A stretch of 23,781 bases of DNA from CAYRVX01 sp964642165 (GTDB lineage: Bacteria; Planctomycetota; Phycisphaerae; SM23-33), in the NCBI GenBank assembly GCA_964642165.1, contig CAZXOC010000088.1:1-23781 (forward strand), in the 5' to 3' direction. Every line of letters begins with the position of its first letter. Position 1 is the first letter of the stretch. The notes under the pieces are model-generated. The model was not told where the DNA came from, did not search any database, and worked only from the letters and a program-made list of their open reading frames with translations. Of this stretch, positions 9,052-17,019 are shown piece by piece. The translations under genes and the position numbers were made by a program.

Positions 9052-12000
9052 CTACGTGCCCAGCGGGGCCTCGAGCCTATGGGCGGTCAATACGTCCAGC
9101 AGGTCCGGCGGCAGCGGCTGCATCCGCGTCGCCGGCTCGTGGCGCTCGGTCTCAGGGGGCTGCCACGTCTCGGCGAGCGCGTCCACCGGCCCGTCCGTGC
9201 GCGGGGCGGGCAAGAGGGCGTCCGCGGAGGGCGCCTCCGGCGCCGGCAGCACGACCGGCGGGGCATGGTCGCCGTCCCGCGCTTCCGTGGCGGGGCGCGC
9301 CGGCGTGGGCGCAGCAGCCGTCAGTTCGTGGGCTTCGGTGGGTTCGCCTGCCTCGAGCGGCACGGCCCCGGTTGGTGCCGCGCCCGCGGCGCTGGCCTGC
9401 TCCGCCTCGTCGCCGAGCGGCGCGGACGGCGCGCTGTCGAGGACCGTCCCGACGTGCCTCTTCAGCGCCAGGTAATCGCGAAAGTCGACCGCCCCGCTGT
9501 AGTCGGCGTCGCCGGCGTCCCAGTCGGCGCCGGCCTGGCCGAAATGGGCTCGGAGTGTGAGGAAGTCGGCTCGGCCGATCTCGCCATCCAGGTTCGTGTC
9601 GCCGGGCGCCGCGACCAGCAGGGCGGTGTGGTAGTCTTCGGCGCCCTCGCCGCCGAGAGGCCTCCCCGACGGGCTGGTGACGCCTTCGGCCCGTAGCGAA
9701 ACGGTGTGCCAGCCGGGCTCGATCGCCGCGCCGGCCAGGTCCCACCGCGCGGTGTCGCTCTGTTCGTCGTAGAGCAACGTCGCCGCCGCCAGGTCCACGT
9801 CCGCGCCGGTGGAGTCGTTGTGGATCGACAGGTCGGCCACGTCCAGGCTGGCCGAGACGTTCTGGGAGAAGCGAACCGCCACGCTGGTGAGCTCCGATGG
9901 CCGGTCCGTCCCGCCATTGCGTCCGAAGCCGACGACCGCGGGCGCTTCGCCGCCGACGCGGAGCGTGACCGCCGTGGCGCGGCTGCAGCCCAGCCCGTCG
10001 GAGACCTGGTAGGTGAAGCCGTCCGCGCCGGCGTACCCGGCGGCCGGGGCATACTCGAACGAGCCGTCACGGTGCAGGGCCAGGCTCCCGTGCGAAGCGC
10101 CGCAGATCAGCGAGGCGGCCATCGGCTGGGGGCCGGCGTCCGGGTCGACGTCGTTGGCCAGCACGCCGCCGGCGGCGTCGGCCTGGAACGCCTCGTCGAC
10201 GGGCACGTCGTACGTGTCGTCGCCGGCGACGGGCACCCGGTTCGCCAGGGCGGCGATCTCCGCGCCGCTCAGTTGCCGATCGTAGATGCGGACGTCGTCG
10301 ATCAGCCCCGCCCAGGCGCAGCTCGCGCCTCGCTCGCCCCTGCCCAGCAGGACCTGCGTGGCGTCGTCCAGCCTGCCGCCCAGGTCCGCCTTGCCGGGGT
10401 GGCTGGGCGACTGGAAGAGGCCGTCGAGGTAGAGCTTCAGCGGCTGGCCCCCGCGCCACGTGACCGCCACGTGCTGCCAGTCGGTCGTCTGCGTCTGGGC
10501 GGGGCCCTCGATGCTCGTGTTCCCCGTCGAGGCCGACAGGAAGACCTTGAAGGTGTTCGTCTTCCAGCCGCTCCAGCCGAAGTAGTCGTGCCTCGCCGAC
10601 AGGCAGTTGGAGTTGCCGGACGGCCCCGTCGTGAAGAAGCCGTTGTCCGTGCCCGTTGCGTCGGCCCGGATCCACATCGCGACGGTCACCTGGGCCAGGC
10701 CGTTGAGGTACGCCCCGCCGTCGGCGTCTACGGCGAAGTCATCCACGCCGTCGAAGCGCAGCGCCCCGCCCTGGATGCCCGTCTCCCACGACGCGCCGCG
10801 GATCTCCAGGTGCCGCAGGTTGCCCGTGGCGTCGAACCCGTCGACGCCCGCCGCCTCGTCCAGCGGCCACCACGCCACCAGATCCGGGTCCACCTCGCGG
10901 TAGGCGAAGGGGGTCTCGGAGTCATCCTGGATCAGGCTGCCGGTCGCATCGCGGACGTTCTCGACGCTCAGGCGGTGATTCACCGTCGCCACGAGCGGGG
11001 TGGAGACCGTCAGGACGACCTGCGTCGTCCCGGGCTGCACGTAAGCGCCGGCGATGCCGATCGGCCGGCCGCAGAAGTCCAGGATGGTGTAGTTCGCCGG
11101 GTCCGGTCCCGTGGCCGGGTCCACCGCGCTGGTGAAGGTGACGACGACGCGACTGGGATCGACCGAGTGAGCGGAGACCAGCCCCAGCCGCGGCTTGGCG
11201 ACCACCGGCTGGGACCGCGCGCCCTCGAAGCCGTCGTTGTTGACCGCGGAGACCTCGTAGTTGTACTGCTGTGTCTGGAGGAGACCGGTGTCGATCCACG
11301 CGGTCTCGCTGGTGCGGGTCAGCTCCTCGCCGTCGCGGTAGAGGATGTAGTGGTCCACGAAGGTCTCGGGCTCGACGGCGGCGTCCCAGCTCAGGTCGAT
11401 TCGCGAGATCGTGATGGCCTCGGCGGTGAGGTCCTGCGGCGCCAGCGGCGGCGTCGTGTCGCGCGCGAGGTTGACCCCGCCGGGCGAGCCGCCCCGGCTG
11501 CTGGCACCCCAGTTGGCCACGTCGTTGCCGTAGTCGGCGGGCAGGAGCCGGTTCAGCGACGAGCCCCCGCCGTCCGGCTCGAGGGGCCAGGGCTCCAGGT
11601 CGTTGTACCGCACGTGGTCGATGCGGACGTACGGGATGTGCCCCGTCACCTCGGGCGTGTCCGCGCGCCGCAGGCGGACGCGCTCCCCGCCGTTGTCCAG
11701 CGAGCCCGTGTACTCGCCGGCGACGGCGATGGCGTTGGCCTCGACGCCGTATCGCTCGTCGAAGGCCCCCAGGTTGCTCACGAGCACGACGCGCTCGCCG
11801 GGCGCCAGCACAGACAGGCCGCTGCCATGGGCCTCGAAGCCGGGAGCGGCGTTGTCCACCAGGACCTCGGGACTCGCCCCGAGGAAGCGGACCCGGTCGG
11901 CGAGGGTCCGTTCGTCCGGGTCCCCGGTGCCGCGCGTCAGGGTCACGGTGGCCGGACCGGCCTCGAACGCGAACGAGCCCAGCAGCAGCCATCGACCCGC

Positions 12001-15000
12001 GGCGAAGTTCTGGTCGACCACGACCGTCGTCTTCTCGCCGGCCTGAGAGACCTCGTAGCTGGCGCTGGAGTCGAGCTCCCAGCTCCCGCCGTTGCGGTCG
12101 TCGTTCTCCAGGTAGATCCAGACGCTGTACGGATCGGCCTGGGGCAGGTCGGCCGTCCACGTGGCCGCCGCGCCTTTCTCCAGAGTCCAGGCGGCCGTGT
12201 CCAAGGCGTCCGTGTCGTACCAGCCGAACGTGAAACCCACCCCGCCGGAGAGGTAGTGCTTCGTGAGATCCACCGCAGCCCCGGAGCGGTTGTACAGCTC
12301 GATGAACTCGAAGTCCTCGTCGCCGGCGAAGCCTGCGGCCCTCTCTTCGGGCGTCGGGTCGGTGGGGTGGTACATCAGCTCGTTGATCACGAGCCGGCCG
12401 ACGTACGGCGCGGCGTTGTCGCCGGCGAGCGTCGCCGCGCTGAGCAGCGTGAAGTCGGCCTCGCCGAGGCTGTCGGCGTGCAGCCCGTAGGACAGCTCCG
12501 GCGGGGAGGCGCCGAAGTCCACGTGCTCGCGGTAGCCGCTCACCCGCCCGTCGATGCCCGACGAGAGATACACGTCGTCGCCCAGCTCGCTGAGGGCGAA
12601 GCCCGCCCGGCGCCCGGGGTCCGGCGCGTCGTGGCCGAAGTTCTCGTCCTCCGTGAAGACGACGCGCCTCCCGTCGAGGATCACGGTGTCGTCGGGGATC
12701 TCGTACTTGCGCAGGTCGTCGCCGGAATCGCTGAGGAACCAGCCGCCGACGTCGATGGGCTCGCCGGTGGTGTTGTGCAGCTCGATCCAGTCGTTCGGCG
12801 CCTCGTTGGAGTGGGCCAGGACCTCGCTGATGACGATGGCCCCGGCCGCGCAGCCGAAGTCCTCCGCGCCCGGCGAGCCGTGGAGGAAGCCACTGCCGCG
12901 CCAGCCTTCATCGCCGGCCCAGTCCGCCAGCGGCGCGGTGGCATCGAGGATCGTCAGCGAGAAGCCCTCTCCGTCGGTGTGATCGTACCAGTTGTCGTTG
13001 TACTCGAAGTCGTGCACGACCTCCCCGACGGCCGAAACCATCTCGATCCGCTCGCCGCCGTTGGCCAGGGAGCCGGTGTACTGCCCGGCTACCGTGATGC
13101 CGTGGGCGGCGATGCCGTACCGCTCGTCGAAGGCCTCGCGATCCTTGACGAGAACGACGTACTCGTTCGGCCCGAGCAGCATCTCCGGGAACGTGAACCC
13201 GACCCCGTCGGTGAGGCGCACGTTGAGCAGGTTGACCGTGTAGGAGGCGGTGTTCTGGATCTCGACGTACTCGAAGTCGTCGTTGTCGAGATGGCCGGCG
13301 AGGCGTTCGACGAGGCCGGGCTCGGCCGGGTTGTACATCACCTCCGTGATTCGCAGGGGCGGGAAGGTCTCCACGTAGAACGTCGCCTCGTTCAGGGCGC
13401 TCCACGTGCCGTTGTGGTACGCGCGGGCCTTGACGCGGCGGCTGTAGGGGAAACCGATCGTCCCCTCGTAGACGTTGGCGGTGGGGGAGACGGCGCCCCC
13501 CAGCAGCCGCGGGTCGGTCCCGTCGGTGGTGTAGTAGACGGTTCCGGCCGGGGCCGAGATCCAGAGCTCATCCCCCGGGCCGACCGGCCCCCCGTGCTGG
13601 GCGGAGTGGTTCACGTAGAACGACGGGGCCACGACGTCGGGGTACAGGCCGGCGGCCTCGAGCTGATCCAGCACGACCCGCGACCGGTCCGGCATGTAGG
13701 TGTCGAGGACCCAGTTGCGCTGGTTGTACCAGTGCTGAGGGGTGTAGGGGTTGGTGCTGCGGACGTCGCCCCAGCGGGCGGATTCGCAACGGATGGCTCG
13801 CTCGACCTGGTCGGCCAGGTCCGCGTACAGGGCCGCCGGGCGATTGCGCCACGGATGGGCGGGGTCCCAGTTCGGCAGGGCCGAGCTGACGTACAACGGC
13901 CCGCCGCTGAAGAACGCCTGGTGGACGCGGTCGGCGAAGAGCATCCGGAACTCGGCGTTGCTGCGGAGCCGGGAGTACGCCTCGCAGAGGCTGTTGCTCA
14001 GGCCCGTGCGGTCCTCGTACAGCCCCGAGTTCAGTCCGACGATCCACTCGGCGTCCCAGGAGTAGAACTTCCAGCCGGTGCTGTCGGGGCCCCGCAGGCG
14101 CGAACCGTACCAGTTGTGACCCGGCCAGTCGCGGTTGCCCGTGTAGAAGTTCATGATCAGGTAGTCGATGTAGGCCTCGAGGTCCAGATAGTCCTGGTAG
14201 TTGGGGTTGTTCGTGCCGTCGGGGTTGTTTCCCTGGAGACGCTGGTACTTCGCCATCGTCTCGTAGCCCTGGCTGTTGAGGTTTCTCAGGGCGTTCCAGG
14301 CGTCGCCGTTGCCATCGACGGCCTGCCCGGAGTTCAGGGCGTCCCAGTCGTCCTTGTCGCCGCCGAAGTAGCTGGCCGAAAACGACGCCTCCGGGCGCTC
14401 GCAGGGGTTGTACAGCCCCCAGTAGAGCCCGTTGACGTACAAGTGCACGAACGTGCCGTGACCGGCGACGCCGCCGAGGGCCAACTGGAGCCGGCGCGCG
14501 TACTCGTCCAGGATGTACTGGGTCCGCGAGCCGCCCCAGACCCACGCGTCGTTGAAGCCGCTGCGGAGGACGATCGTGTCGAACTCGTCCGCCGCGTCCT
14601 CGCCGAAAACGGGGTAGCGCAGCTTCGTCGGACCATACACGCCCTTGAAGAGGAAGCGGAACGTGTGCTTCCGGAACTCGGCGCGGCGGCCGACGCCGCC
14701 GTAGATCCGCAGCCCCGCGTTGACCTGAAAGCCCTCTGTGCCGTCCGGGTGGATCAGCTCCAGCGACGCCGGCCGCTCCCACCCGACGCCTTCCCGCGTG
14801 GGGTTCGAGTAGATCCCCGTGTTCGTGTCGAAGAGGTGCTCGGGGTCGGTCACGATGGACATCGTCGGCAAGCTGAGCAGATCGTCCTTCAGCGTCCCGA
14901 GGTAGGAGCTGACGATCTCCGGGTCCATCTCGTAATCGGCGGTGGTCTGTTCGCTGAGCCCGACCCATTGGGCCGGCCAACCCGTCGGATCGGCCGGCTG

Positions 15001-16860
15001 ACTCAGCACGTCGGCCAGGAAGACGTACGTCTGCGTGTCGACGTTGGTGGGGATCCAGCCCGGCTGGAACGCCGCGGCACGCAGGATCGTCGTGTGCTCG
15101 ATGTGAATCGGGTGGGCCGGGTCGTACACTTCCCCGTGCGTCGCCGTGGGCTCGGTGCCGTCGACCGTGGAGCGGATCTGGGCGCCGTCGGTGTCCGTCG
15201 TGATCTCGACGTCGAACGACTCGTCGTAGAACCCGCGGTCCACGCTGAACTTCGTGTCCGCCACCACGCCCAGCACGCCCGGGACGTTCGCGTCCCACGG
15301 CGTCGGGGTGACGAAGTAGTTCTCCGTGACCGTCACGCCCGCCAGCGCCGTCAGGGCCGGCAGCACCACGAACGTCCCGTCCGACGCGTCGTCGTTCAAC
15401 GCATGGATGGCCAGGACGTTCTCGCCCGCCTCCAGCACGTCGACGTAGTCGCTCACGTCCACCGTTTCGGTCAGGAGGGCCTCCTGGACGGGCCGGTCCG
15501 ACAGGGCCGCCGAACTCCATTGCGGATCGGCCGGGGCGTTGCGGCGGGCCACCTCGACGCCGTTGAGGTAGGCCACGTACCCGTCCTCGTACGCCATGCC
15601 CAGAAGCAGTTGGCTGATCTCGTGCGGGTCGGCCACCGTGAACGGGATGCGCACGTACGCCGTGGCGTTCGTGCCCAGCATCTCGTCCTCGAGGTCCGTC
15701 TCGATCAGGCCGGCCGTGCTCACCTCCGCGATCAGCTCCAGGTCGAAGCTGATGTCGGTGCTGCCGCCGGATCTCTGGTGGATCTCGACGGCCAGCACGT
15801 TGTCCCCGTCGACGAGCAGATGGCCTGCATCCTCGAAGTACTCGAAGTACGCGTCTTCCTCGGCGCCGCCGACCGTGCTGTCGGCGAGGGTCCGGTAGGT
15901 GATCGTGCCGGAGGTCATGTTGGATCGGCGCAGCTCCTGGCCGTTGAGATAGATCACGGCCCCGTCGTCGCGCATCACCCGAAGCGTCAGGCCGGCGTAC
16001 TGCCAGGCGTTGTCCACCGTGAAGTGGTGGCGGAAGTAGGTGGTGATGTACTTGTTGCTGGAGCTCGAGCCGTGCCCGACGACGGTCTCCTCGTCGCCGT
16101 CGCCATAGCCGAGCTGGGCGTCGCCGGCCTGCCAGGAGTTGTCGTAGAAGCTCGGCCCCCGCCAGCGCGTCCCCTGGTTGCTGCCGTCGTCGAGGTAGCG
16201 CCAGACCGAGCCGCGGGGGATCAATGTCTGGGTGCCGCTGCCCCCGCCGAGCCCGAAGCCCAGGCCCGTCGTGCCGTTGGGCCAGGCGCGGTCATCGAAG
16301 TCCGTGGCGACCCACGACCGGCCCAGGCCGTCGCCGGCGGGCACCAGGTAGCGCACCGGGTCGCCCTTCTCGACGAGTGTCCGGACGTCGTGCTCCTGGT
16401 ACAGCACGCCGTACGACATGTCCTGGCGCTGCGGGGGGTAGCCTTCGGCGAGCAGCGGGTCGCCGTACTCGTGGACGACGCGCCCGCTGGGGTCCAGCAG
16501 CGCCAGGTACTCCCCGTCGCCGCTGAGCCGGAAGTTGGTGTGCAGTTCGCCTTCCGGGTCCCGGCGGTCCTTGTTGGACGCGAAGACGACCAGGCGCTTG
16601 CCCCCGGCCAGCGTCACGCTGGGGAAGACCCACTCATCGGCCGAATCCACGAGCCGCCAGTTGTTGAGGTTGACGGCCGAGGTGCCGGGATTGAGGATCT
16701 CGACCCAGTCGGAGGACTCGTTGTCCTCGTCCAGCAGCGTGTCCCCGTTGAGGGCCATGAACTCGGAGATCAGCACGCTGCCGGAAAGGAGCAGGCGCGG
16801 CTCCAGCGGCTCGAAGGCAGGCGACCGATCCGGTTGCGGCATCCCGGCTGGCCGGGCCAT
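9052..16860 (-). CDS. Giant LEPR-xLL / CotH-kinase-fold / LamG / dockerin surface protein C
   Basis: Complete, 2602 residues, the largest gene here. Order: LEPR-xLL (Arg22); lamin-tail 1 (~28-125); jelly roll (~158-508) interrupted by another jelly roll (~213-381); Fn3-associated (~533-613); CotH fold (~663-1083); Fn3-associated (~1100-1163); lamin-tail 2 (~1167-1308) and 3 (~1341-1488); lamin-tail 4 (~1489-1773) interrupted by a golvesin-like domain (~1547-1681); Fn3 (~1801-1890); Ig-like (~1891-1990); LamG (~1991-2208, WWPLDE, GALRFDGVDD, IDDVRIYDRQL); cadherin-like (~2209-2308, VLANDVDPD); pre-dockerin (~2309-2417); dockerin-like pair (~2419-2476); acidic Pro/Ala linker; tag DLLDVL. In the CotH fold GLYNPCERPE and WDAEW replace the GVYxLxE and DFD of B. 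An upstream TTG at 16941 would add 27 residues, but the ATG at 16860 has GAGGAG 6 nt before it and restores the shared LEPR spacing. It is probably transcribed from the promoter at 16972-17000, together with B. Confidence 0.95.
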   Translation of the reverse strand: MARPAGMPQPDRSPAFEPLEPRLLLSGSVLISEFMALNGDTLLDEDNESSDWVEILNPGTSAVNLNNWRLVDSADEWVFPSVTLAGGKRLVVFASNKDRRDPEGELHTNFRLSGDGEYLALLDPSGRVVHEYGDPLLAEGYPPQRQDMSYGVLYQEHDVRTLVEKGDPVRYLVPAGDGLGRSWVATDFDDRAWPNGTTGLGFGLGGGSGTQTLIPRGSVWRYLDDGSNQGTRWRGPSFYDNSWQAGDAQLGYGDGDEETVVGHGSSSSNKYITTYFRHHFTVDNAWQYAGLTLRVMRDDGAVIYLNGQELRRSNMTSGTITYRTLADSTVGGAEEDAYFEYFEDAGHLLVDGDNVLAVEIHQRSGGSTDISFDLELIAEVSTAGLIETDLEDEMLGTNATAYVRIPFTVADPHEISQLLLGMAYEDGYVAYLNGVEVARRNAPADPQWSSAALSDRPVQEALLTETVDVSDYVDVLEAGENVLAIHALNDDASDGTFVVLPALTALAGVTVTENYFVTPTPWDANVPGVLGVVADTKFSVDRGFYDESFDVEITTDTDGAQIRSTVDGTEPTATHGEVYDPAHPIHIEHTTILRAAAFQPGWIPTNVDTQTYVFLADVLSQPADPTGWPAQWVGLSEQTTADYEMDPEIVSSYLGTLKDDLLSLPTMSIVTDPEHLFDTNTGIYSNPTREGVGWERPASLELIHPDGTEGFQVNAGLRIYGGVGRRAEFRKHTFRFLFKGVYGPTKLRYPVFGEDAADEFDTIVLRSGFNDAWVWGGSRTQYILDEYARRLQLALGGVAGHGTFVHLYVNGLYWGLYNPCERPEASFSASYFGGDKDDWDALNSGQAVDGNGDAWNALRNLNSQGYETMAKYQRLQGNNPDGTNNPNYQDYLDLEAYIDYLIMNFYTGNRDWPGHNWYGSRLRGPDSTGWKFYSWDAEWIVGLNSGLYEDRTGLSNSLCEAYSRLRSNAEFRMLFADRVHQAFFSGGPLYVSSALPNWDPAHPWRNRPAALYADLADQVERAIRCESARWGDVRSTNPYTPQHWYNQRNWVLDTYMPDRSRVVLDQLEAAGLYPDVVAPSFYVNHSAQHGGPVGPGDELWISAPAGTVYYTTDGTDPRLLGGAVSPTANVYEGTIGFPYSRRVKARAYHNGTWSALNEATFYVETFPPLRITEVMYNPAEPGLVERLAGHLDNDDFEYVEIQNTASYTVNLLNVRLTDGVGFTFPEMLLGPNEYVVLVKDREAFDERYGIAAHGITVAGQYTGSLANGGERIEMVSAVGEVVHDFEYNDNWYDHTDGEGFSLTILDATAPLADWAGDEGWRGSGFLHGSPGAEDFGCAAGAIVISEVLAHSNEAPNDWIELHNTTGEPIDVGGWFLSDSGDDLRKYEIPDDTVILDGRRVVFTEDENFGHDAPDPGRRAGFALSELGDDVYLSSGIDGRVSGYREHVDFGASPPELSYGLHADSLGEADFTLLSAATLAGDNAAPYVGRLVINELMYHPTDPTPEERAAGFAGDEDFEFIELYNRSGAAVDLTKHYLSGGVGFTFGWYDTDALDTAAWTLEKGAAATWTADLPQADPYSVWIYLENDDRNGGSWELDSSASYEVSQAGEKTTVVVDQNFAAGRWLLLGSFAFEAGPATVTLTRGTGDPDERTLADRVRFLGASPEVLVDNAAPGFEAHGSGLSVLAPGERVVLVSNLGAFDERYGVEANAIAVAGEYTGSLDNGGERVRLRRADTPEVTGHIPYVRIDHVRYNDLEPWPLEPDGGGSSLNRLLPADYGNDVANWGASSRGGSPGGVNLARDTTPPLAPQDLTAEAITISRIDLSWDAAVEPETFVDHYILYRDGEELTRTSETAWIDTGLLQTQQYNYEVSAVNNDGFEGARSQPVVAKPRLGLVSAHSVDPSRVVVTFTSAVDPATGPDPANYTILDFCGRPIGIAGAYVQPGTTQVVLTVSTPLVATVNHRLSVENVRDATGSLIQDDSETPFAYREVDPDLVAWWPLDEAAGVDGFDATGNLRHLEIRGASWETGIQGGALRFDGVDDFAVDADGGAYLNGLAQVTVAMWIRADATGTDNGFFTTGPSGNSNCLSARHDYFGWSGWKTNTFKVFLSASTGNTSIEGPAQTQTTDWQHVAVTWRGGQPLKLYLDGLFQSPSHPGKADLGGRLDDATQVLLGRGERGASCAWAGLIDDVRIYDRQLSGAEIAALANRVPVAGDDTYDVPVDEAFQADAAGGVLANDVDPDAGPQPMAASLICGASHGSLALHRDGSFEYAPAAGYAGADGFTYQVSDGLGCSRATAVTLRVGGEAPAVVGFGRNGGTDRPSELTSVAVRFSQNVSASLDVADLSIHNDSTGADVDLAAATLLYDEQSDTARWDLAGAAIEPGWHTVSLRAEGVTSPSGRPLGGEGAEDYHTALLVAAPGDTNLDGEIGRADFLTLRAHFGQAGADWDAGDADYSGAVDFRDYLALKRHVGTVLDSAPSAPLGDEAEQASAAGAAPTGAVPLEAGEPTEAHELTAAAPTPARPATEARDGDHAPPVVLPAPEAPSADALLPAPRTDGPVDALAETWQPPETERHEPATRMQPLPPDLLDVLTAHRLEAPLGT
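9791..9872 (-). repeat. Pre-dockerin DNA repeat, copy in gene C
   Basis: Partner of 3322-3403 in gene B. It has the same length, no gaps and 7 mismatches by hand count. Several of the mismatches change the amino acid, so this is not purely synonymous drift. Confidence 0.8.
11818..12222 (-). other. Golvesin-like domain inserted in lamin-tail domain 4 of gene C
   Basis: The lamin-tail strand GGVGFTF runs straight into WYDTDALDTAAWTLEKG and a golvesin-like core (WTADLPQADPYSVWIY, TTVVVDQNF, RWLLLGSFAF, ATVTLTRG, LADRVRFL). The lamin-tail fold then resumes with LAPGERVVLVSNLGAFDERYG. In lamin-tail 2 of the same protein GVGFTF is followed directly by PEMLLGPNEYVVLVKD. The tail VDNAAPGFEAHGSG resembles the usual first strand of golvesin domains and may be a remnant of a second copy. 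Confidence 0.75.
12728..12792 (-). repeat. Lamin-tail DNA repeat, copy in gene C
   Basis: These 65 nt match 18740-18804 in gene D at 59 of 65 positions without gaps. They encode the DWIELHN-TTG to GWFLSD core of a lamin-tail domain. The DWIELHN part also recurs near 2231 and 8835. Confidence 0.75.
15718..16224 (-). other. Jelly-roll module inserted in another jelly roll of gene C
   Basis: About 169 residues start at a Gly-rich junction (GLGGGSGTQTLIPRGS), then W-RYLDDGS, YGDGDEETVV, TTYFRHHFTV, MRDDGAVIYLNG and LAVEIHQ, and end at SFDLEL. The module is clearly the same one found inserted in gene B at 5088-5582. The outer jelly roll (DDRAWPNGTTGLGFG before; GTNATAYVRIPF and EDGYVAYLNGVEVARRN after) is continuous across this point in B and D. 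Confidence 0.75.
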
Positions 16861-16866
16861 GGACAT

Positions 16867-16872
16867 CTCCTC
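16867..16872 (-). promoter_or_regulatory. Ribosome binding site of gene C
   Basis: GAGGAG abuts one ATG (16866) and lies 6 nt before a second in-frame ATG (16860). The second has workable spacing and gives the LEPR position shared with A and B, so it decides the start. Confidence 0.7.
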
Positions 16873-16971
16873 TAGACGGGCTGGCACCGCAACGTCATCG
16901 CTCGAGGACGGCACCGGCGGGCCCGTCGCGTCGAGGCGCAACTGAGTTGGGACGACTCTTTAACACATTCG

Positions 16972-17000
16972 CCTATACCACGTTTCGTTCGCGTCTTCAA
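16972..17000 (-). promoter_or_regulatory. Sigma70-like promoter upstream of gene C
   Basis: On the minus strand TTGAAG (16995-17000) is followed after 17 nt by TATAGG (16972-16977), with TGG giving an extended -10. It sits 20 nt after the stop of gene D and about 110 nt before the ATG of C. From the GTGG before the -10 through the following 20 nt it matches the gene A promoter with one gap, about 20 of 25 positions by hand count. Confidence 0.6.
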
Positions 17001-17019
17001 GAGCTTGTTTCATAGGGGG

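Noticed and set aside
2979..16875. Very long plus-strand open frames, including 2979-9560 (2193 codons), 9706-16875 (2389 codons), 17005-22272 and 32-2593
   Set aside because: They lie opposite the minus-strand genes. Their translations are low-complexity Val/Ala/Gly/Arg/Asp mixtures with no domain signature, as expected from strong GC bias at third codon positions.
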